This document shows positions 26,301-35,300 of a stretch of DNA of 64,000 nucleotides, piece by piece (within the stretch, counting starts at the first letter, position 1; each line of letters starts with the position of its first letter). The position numbers and the translations under genes were made by a program. The stretch is from Rhyacophila brunnea (Eukaryota; Arthropoda; Insecta; Trichoptera; Rhyacophilidae). The DNA lies in the NCBI GenBank assembly GCA_022495005.1, contig JAGYXB010001010.1, positions 806,001-870,000 of the forward strand, in the 5' to 3' direction. The notes below the pieces were generated by a model. The model did not search any database, had not been told where the DNA came from, and saw nothing but the letters and a program-made list of their open reading frames with translations.

Positions 26301-29300
26301 TTTTGAATTTTCACGCGAAAATTGGACTGTGCCTACGCAGTAGATCGATAGTGATGAACCTGCCGGTAAAAAAACGAACTACACTCATTTCACGACCTGT
26401 CAAATAGTAAGTACCATACAATGATAACATCGCATCTCGCACACTCTTGAAGAATGAGATTGGCGAGTCAGTCAGCAATTTTACGTGTACACAGTTATTA
26501 TCGCGATCATTTAAAATATACAGTATTGTTGCAAGTAAATCCATCCACGTGTACAGGCGCTTTAATAATAATCTAAAATAAAAATAACACTAAAATATGA
26601 TTTACAGAAACTTATAAACTTCATAATTCAGTTTTACCTTCTAATAAATATTGCATTAATAATCAAAGCAAATTGAATTAGTAACTCGTGTCAAATTACT
26701 TAAGTCACCACAATATTCCACTATTTCTTGAAAAATACTTAAAGTTTTGGTCACCAATTTCTTCGCCCGCAAGCAAACATGGAAGAAAAAGAAGAGAGTG
26801 TAAGTGAAATCTAATTAGCATTTCAAAGGTTTTTCTCCAAACCCTTAAGCCGCATTGATTAGTAATGGGGAAGGATCAAATCGCAATCTATAATTTATTC
26901 CAAAACATTAAATTAAAAGCTCTACCCTCTTGCCTAATTGGATAAATATTTATAGGGACGCTATTCTAATTAAATGTCCGTAATTATCTCTTTCTTTTTA
27001 GCATTTTTTGTTGTTTAATTTTGCAAACATGGGGTAGGGTTTCTTTAATTTGAAACAAAGGCTCTGAAAAAGCGGAAGGGATTAGAGTTTCATTCTGGCG
27101 ATTTGGGAGTAGATTACTTTTTCCATTACAATAATATTATCCATGTAGCAATTAAGAATATTGTTTTAACCAAAATTTTATTATGAAAATTTGCATAGAT
27201 ACATACAATATTATGAAAATCTCTACTAAAAATCTCTAGACGTTCAGCTAATTGAAAAATCAATAATGACTACTCGGTCATGATAATGATGGCTTAGAAA
27301 AAAGTCTTGTGATATTTAATTTCAACTTTTAACTTAATTTTTTTAACATATTGTGGACATTAGAAATTATAAGTTTAAAACGTTCATAACACGACATGAA
27401 ACATTATTATAAAGAAAAAAGTATTAAAAACGATAAAAATGAAAATATAAAAAGAGAACATAATATAAACATACAAACTCAATATTTAGTCACATTGAGA
27501 ATGTGTTTTTACGAGAAATGGATATAAATCAATTACTCAATCTATTTGGTCAATACTCTGGGTCTAAACACACATTAAAAAAACAGCAACATGTAAATTT
27601 TATAGACTCGGAATTCGATCCCGGGATCCACGAAACTATAAGCGCTGTAAACAATATTAACATTAAGCTGTTATTATATAAACTAAATGAAAACTGACAA
27701 TGCTTTGTGCATGTTTATGGGTATCTGTTGGAGCCCACAGTTTTGTATTCTGTACCCTGCCGCCATAAAGAAGAATAGAAAAAATGTTGATGATTTGATA
27801 CACCTTTTATGTAAATGCTGATGTTTTCATTTCGGTTTGAAAGACTATATGATGGGTCAACATTTATATAAAAAAAAAAACGAAAATTTAAAGGTCAATG
27901 CTGTTCCGGAAATATATCACAAACTTTACAAAAAAATCCACATTTTTTTATATTGTAACGCACGATCAAACACAACGTGGCGTTGGAACATTTCATAGGT
28001 GAAAAGACGTGATAGAACGATTTTATCAAAGCGTGATTTTTCACGGAAAATATACATACGCAAAAGCAAACCGAAAATTTATTACGTTCGGAAAATTCGG
28101 AAAATAATAAGACGCTTAGATAAAAATGAATAATACCAATGAACAATTATTATTATTATTGTAAGTAAGCAGAAACGTAATCTGGATTGTACTAAGTTTA
28201 TGTATTTTCCTTTGTTTTCTTTTCTCCAATAAAACGATACTGATGCGTCGAGTCGTGACTGTAATCGCTCGGGGCCATAAAAAATACACGTTTCATACGG
28301 TATTATCAGATTAGCAGAAGAAAATTTCCTATTTTATTCCCAAGTCTTAACTATCTCTAATACTTAACAAACGATCTCAATCGTTCTGATTACTAGTGTT
28401 TACGACCGCTCTTGCTTTTATTTCTCAATCAGTTTTTACTATCGTTTTTACACCTACGATTGTTTATCATCTTTTATTTTAGTTGGAGCCTATATTTGCA
28501 ATCTAAAAACGTGATTAATTAATTCTACCGATAATAAAAATAATAAGAGTTTTTTTAAAGACTTACATCCAGGTTCTCTGTGGTTTTTTTCTATAAAGAG
28601 CACATTAGTTATACTCTGGATTATAATTTGCAAAGAAACTTTAATAATAGAGACGATAATTCACCATGGCCCCGATATTCTGAAGCGGGCCCCCAGGCTA
28701 GGATGTTTGATGGGCCCCCTACCTATCGCTAAGGGTAAAGACAGTGTGTATATATATATATATATATTTTAATATGTACGTCCATTTGAATTATGGAGTT
28801 GTCGAGTATCGGCACACAGAAATTGCATCGTACAACCAAATATTTTAAATTATTAATATCATTGAAGTAAAATAGCGCTGCAGGCGACTTTTTTACCGTT
28901 AGAGCAAATTTGTAATCTGTGTTTATCTCACTTATCTCGTCGACTCGCCACGCAGGGCCCTTCCTGAGCACGGGGTCCCAAGCTAGAACCCTGTCAGCAC
29001 CCGCTTATGGGGGCCATGCAATTCACTCACTATACAATAATTCAACATTTTTTTTAAATATTAAATTAATTCAATGATAAAAAATGAATGGGATATAAAA
29101 GTGTTTCAACAGAATTATCAATATAACATTTTTTTCCATAATTTTTGTTATTCAAAGATGAAACCTTTTTTACTTTCTCCTAAAATATACTGAAAACAAG
29201 GAAAATTTCTCACGATATATCATAACGCGAAAAAAAAAATTAAAATAACAGAATATAATTTGAATAAAATGGCACTTATTATAATTTTACAGCCATTAGA

Positions 29301-32300
29301 AGATGGCGTAAAATGTGATCGAGATATATTAGGTATATTATAATATATTTTGACAAAATGTAATGAAACTTTTGGTGTTTTTGGTAAGTGCGTGTATTAA
29401 TAATAAAATAATATAGCACGTCGATGCTTTTGGCAGTTTCTACTTCTAGTTTTCGATTATGGCAAATTTAGCTCAAAATTCGGCTGAGAGAAAACTTCTT
29501 TTGATTCGTGTATACCAGTGGCAAAGACTCCATACTAGGCGATTATTTAAAGCCTACCTTCTTAAGAAAAATAATTTTTATTTTCACGTTGACGTATTTA
29601 TATATCCACAAATAATAATATATTCAATATGCCCAAAGACATCTATCGTATAATTGTCATAATTTTACGATCTTTTCCCATATTTCAATAAGCACCATCT
29701 ATGGCATCTCACGAAAGTTTAAAAAAATAGAACACACCGCGTTTCGCTTCACATATTGTAAAGGATTATTTTCGCGTGAATCGACGGGTTTTTCAATATG
29801 AAGTTTTTTTCTCATTATTTCAAAATGTCTGGCGTCCTGCATACAAATGTACAAGCTGTTTCGTTGGTGCTTACGTTGCGAGAGCGCATTTATTCAAAAT
29901 AATTAATAAGAAGATAATTTAAAAAATAATTTCTATGGGATTCAATCACATAAATATGTATTGATTGTTGTTAAAAATATAAAATAATTTATCTCGTGAT
30001 TTTTATTTATTTATTAGTTCACTCATTAAACAATTTAGATATCTGATATTGTACCTACCTAAGTCTGTGTTTGAAATATAGAAGTATTTTAAAATGTCTA
30101 GTTTTACGGGTTAAATTATAAATTGTTATGGAACATAACGTTGTCGTATATCAACGGATATTTTCATAGATGATAGGTTATATATTTTGAGCGTATGTTA
30201 CGTTTATAAATGTTTAGGAAAATACATAAGTAATTCAAACTAATTGCATATTTTTATGAACTAATTATAACAAACTAATTAGGCTTTTGAAATTTCTTCG
30301 TTTTAGCGTACTTATTCATCAGTAGTAATATTGGGTTATCTTCTTATTTCCCGCAAATATATCTGACAAGCATGGTTACTCCCACAGCCTACCTCTTCTA
30401 AAAAGTCACCCTTTGCCACTTGTGTATACTTACTTGCATAAATCCTGTAATATATACGCAGTATTGCCGTATACAATGTATTAAAAATTAATGTTATTTA
30501 ATTGGACCCTGGAATATCTCTGGAAAAGATGCTGAAATAACGTAGAAAAGCTGAGTGTGACTAAGTGGAGAAAAAATATAGAGGACGAAAGTGCAGTATA
30601 CCATGATCTGTTTTAATAAGTAAGTGACATTAATAGAGAGTTAACATTGTTATTTTAAATGAACTTGTTAAATATGTATTCATGAAAAATAACAACACGA
30701 TTAAAAAAATATATTTTGTCCTACCTATATATGTTAATATATTTCTGCGGGTACGTTATTTGGAATTTAAGACTTATACCTATAGATTTAATATAAAACA
30801 AATGTGTGCCCAAAACGTAATCAAATAGAAAAAACCGCCAAGGCAAATATGGTAGGTGACCACTGAATAATAACAATATATTATTATGTGTTTCAATAAG
30901 AAAGATGAAGCCACAGGTTTTAATAGCTATAATAATTATTATTAATTATGATTTCATTCCTCTTGGATTTATGCCAAGTATAATAGGAACTAAGTACGTA
31001 TAATCTCTGTAGGTAGGTACCTATATTATATTAAATTTTTAAATTTTTTGAGATTTTTTTTTAAATCAGTGTAGAGGAGATTTTTTAAATTTTTACCGTA
31101 ACGTAGGGTGACATGGGAATATATTCTACAGATATAGAAAGCTTATATTTATTGAACATACGAGTCGGTAATAAATATATTCTAATACGTCCATATACAT
31201 GCCCGTGATGGCCGAGCGGTAACATGTCGGCTATTTCTGGGTGTGGCAAATTCACATATTGTTTTTAGGTATGTTTGGACCCAGATGATGAACCTGATGA
31301 GATGAATAAATCGCTAATATCCATTTATCGTAAAAAAAATTGCGCAGAAGCCTTTTTGTAAGGCAGCACAGATATACCTACATAGGATTGATGAGCCAAT
31401 AAATAAAACTCACATATACATTTTATTTAGTTTGTAAATATCCTATACTTAGTTATATTGAGAATACTATTCTAATGGATTTCAATTCAAAATCCATCAA
31501 GTACACTAGGTCGATAGTATTAATGTATATTAATAATAATATTCTAGTATACTTTTTTTTTTAATCGGAATGTATATTAGTATTCACAATATCTCTATAT
31601 TTGTTTCCTTTTATATACCTAAATATTCGAAATAACGTGGAGAGATTAAAAGTACTGTCTCAGTATGTACGTATTATAACTGGGGAAATACATTTCTTAA
31701 TGAAAGACGTACTCAAATGTATTGTACAGATTCAAATATTTTTATGGAATGATTCAAACATGTGATATATTAAATTAATATATAAATAAGCGAGTTTGCA
31801 ATGATTTTTTTGAAAGGTAAGACATCGAAAAAATAGTAATGTCGATCTTCAACAGGAAATAGCTGTGAATGCGTCAATGCCATCAATAATAATCAACTGT
31901 AAGCTCTTGTGGATATGAAAGTGTAAAATAATCAAGAAAAGTGGTGTATATGTGAGAATTATAATATGTTTTTAAAAATCTTTAAGCATAATAATATGAG
32001 TGATATAACCATTTCGCTCATGAACGTTGCACGTAATGTCTCCACAGAGTGGAGTTTATGGTGACAGGGCAAACCCATTAATCCTTACCATTCTTAATAC
32101 CCCGTTTACACGTGCATAGATTTACTGTGCACAGTAAGAAAATGTATGAGGAAACATTTATTATCCTGCAGTTGTCAAGATTGCGTGCATGAATCAAAAA
32201 AGTTTAGAAGCTTCTGAATTATTCTGATTTTTAATGCGCAAGTAAGATCTGCACTCTGCGCAGTAGAACAATAATGGCGAACCTGTCGGAAAAAAAATGA

Positions 32301-35300
32301 ACCACTCGCTTTGACATTAACCGATTTTCAATACGTCCTGTTAAATAATAGTACCAAAATGACAACAACGCGCCTCACTTACTCTTGAAGAATGAGATTG
32401 AAGAGACAATCAGCACTTTTACGTGTAAATAGTAAATTACTGTACTGTACAATAACTGTTATTGTCACGATATTTTAAAATAAGCACTATTGCCGACAGT
32501 AAACAAAGCACGTGTACAGACGCTATAATACTCATTTAAAAACAACTTTATTTTTTTCCGTCAGTAAATTAATTTAATTTTGTACTAAGCTTTACTGAAC
32601 TACTGATACAAACCATACTTCGTCTTTTCCCACACGTAACTCTGAATGAAGGTTGTATATAAAGAGGCTTTTCACATTCTCAATTAATATAAGAAGGTCT
32701 GGTGCGTGCATAAGTTTACGTGCATAACCGTCAACCCCACCCCAAATGGCGTGTCATTGTGACATTTATCATTGGCCAAGCATTTTGAAGCGACGCTTAA
32801 TTTACGACCCCTAGCTTGCTACTCACCATTATATACCAAGTAGATGTATCAATTTTAAATGAGCACAATTAAACGTTGGCCACTCACTGACTGCCTGCAC
32901 ATCATTTATAATATAAATCATCAACTATTTACTTGAATTTTATATTTTTTGGGTAACTGTTTTACTTACGGTAAACCGTTCTCTTCGTCAGAATGAATCC
33001 GGCTGATATGTAGCAAAAACCCATTACAGTCGATTCGAAAATAGAAAAATAAAAATAACTCACGGTCGACCTTGAACCATCCATCTTTTGGTTGCCAATC
33101 AAGCGCGACGGTAATTATTACCAAACAACTACATAATAAAATGGATCGCGCTGATTTCGAGTCAACCAGCCAACCGAGTAAATCACTCGATACTCACGTG
33201 ACTGTGGAGATTTCGACAATAACAAAACAGAATTCACCAATAGAATAAAATGCATTTGAAGCCATAATACATATTATTATTACTTATTTGAGAATATTTT
33301 GTCTTTTATGTGGGTATACAAATATTATGTTAATGGAGCTTGTGATCTAGATTTCTTGTCTCGAGGATTCTTGAGAAATAATGAGAAAATTGAGAGACAC
33401 GAATTCAGTAAAATGTTAACCAATTTATTGTACCTATCAGCAACGTTCCCTCTAATTTTTCTATTGTGTGTGCGGATCGCCGTCACCCGGTGCGGTAAAT
33501 TTACACCCCCCTCCCCCCAAAATACACATACAATTTTTCATTCAATCCATTTCTTTCCAGACGTGAATTTTCCTTGCATAATTGCTGCAGATAAACAAAT
33601 ATATCACCAACACATAGGTGATCATTGATAAACACTAAAATATGTATCTTCTTTTCGTATACTTTGGCACGCGATAGAACGGGACGGATATAGTGATCGT
33701 GCTAGACGTAAAATTTCATTTGCGTGATCGCGTTAGTCGTACTTGACCTTCACCTTCCGAGAAATGAGTTGTGTGAGGACTGTGCAGGCGATGAAAACAT
33801 GTGTGCGGACACATTATGGTAGGTGTGCGCGCGCACACGCGCACACCTTACAGGAAACGTTGCGTATCAGTAGCATGATATGGACTTAATCAGTCAAGCA
33901 ATTGGCTTATATCCATTTCTAGTAATAAAAATCTGTTAATGATAAGGGAAAATTTCATACGGCTTCCAAGATTCAGATAGGATTATAGAATCAATGGGAA
34001 AAAAGAAAAAATACATTAAAATTTGTATAAAGGAAATTGACCGAAGCTACCAGGGTAATTCACAGGTAGAGGAAGAGTATTCAAGCTGAATAGAACATAT
34101 TGTATGAGCATTTAAATCTAAGATGATCCGGCGTCTCTAACTGGCCGCGAAGGCAACTGAAAAGTTTCATCGTAATTCAATATAACGTACATGGCTCAAT
34201 TCGTAAAGCACACTGGGGCGGACCCAATCCAGACTGAATCCGCTGGGCGTCGTAGTTTTTTCAAAGATTTTTTTCTATTACGTATATTATAATATTATAT
34301 TGTATATCTCTGAGGTATTTTGAAGACAGGAGACACGAATTGGCCCGGTGACAAACCGAGAGAAATCCCAGCAGTATGATAATATCTAAGGTTTTACTAA
34401 AAATTGTAAATTATTCATATACTTATTTACATGTGCATAGATCGTAAATATAATCACAGAAATCGGTAATCATACGAAATGATTCCTGACGCATTATCGT
34501 GTTGTGTGTATAACGATTATATCGCCCTCAGAGCTGTTCAATATTCGGCAATATGATTCATTTAGTTTCATGAAAAAATATTGTTATATATTTATTTATT
34601 ATATTATTGTAATGTAAAATTAAATTTCGTGCTGATCGAATTACAAAATTATCGGGCTGGCCCTACGCAACCAATCTGGCCGTGAATAACAGTTTACACC
34701 ATTTCAAACATTATGTTTCGAGAATATATTTTTCATCCGATTTTTCTTACAAACCAAGTAATTTTCAATTGTCAACGTGTTCTTTTGTTCAATAGAAAGT
34801 ATTGTGACGGCGCTCCAATTTTGTTGAGCAATAAAGAAGCTCATAGCATGACTGTAGCGAGTGGGCCGTCGCGACGCGTCGGTGGCTGAGAAATAGAGCT
34901 CGTCATAGTGAATGTTCGGCTTCTATTCTTTCGCTATTCATTGCATGTTTTCATTCAATTAAGTATTTAAGGGCCACATTATTTGTGAAGGGCCATATAA
35001 CATGTAAGGCTTCTGACAAAATGTAAGATAATGTAAGATAACATAAATAAACTGATCGCTTAGATAGCAGAGCTAGTCATGCGACCTAAAGCTCTATTAT
35101 GATAATCAAACGTACTCTTTTTAAATTCCACGACAACGAAAATACAACATAAATAAAAATATATTAGACATAAATATAACTCACTTACTAGATTAAGGTA
35201 CAAGGTTCCTAACCTTCTTCAAGTTATCAGTCACATTTTCCGGTCAAATATTACACTTTTACTCGTCTCGACAAGGTACCACCAAATAAATTTGAATTAA

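Noticed and set aside
26048..26544. Two adjoining minus frames (88 and 77 codons) as a gene
   Set aside because: They overlap the repeat copy at 26232-26565, and its better-preserved sibling at 32103 does not keep the frames open.
31198..31260. tRNA-Ser/Leu gene suggested by GATGGCCGAGCGGTAAC
   Set aside because: The B box and 3' acceptor half are missing and the SINE B tail follows.
33299..33628. 109-codon plus-strand open frame, one of the longest in the window
   Set aside because: No ATG at its start, no codon bias, low-complexity AT-rich composition and no recognisable domain.
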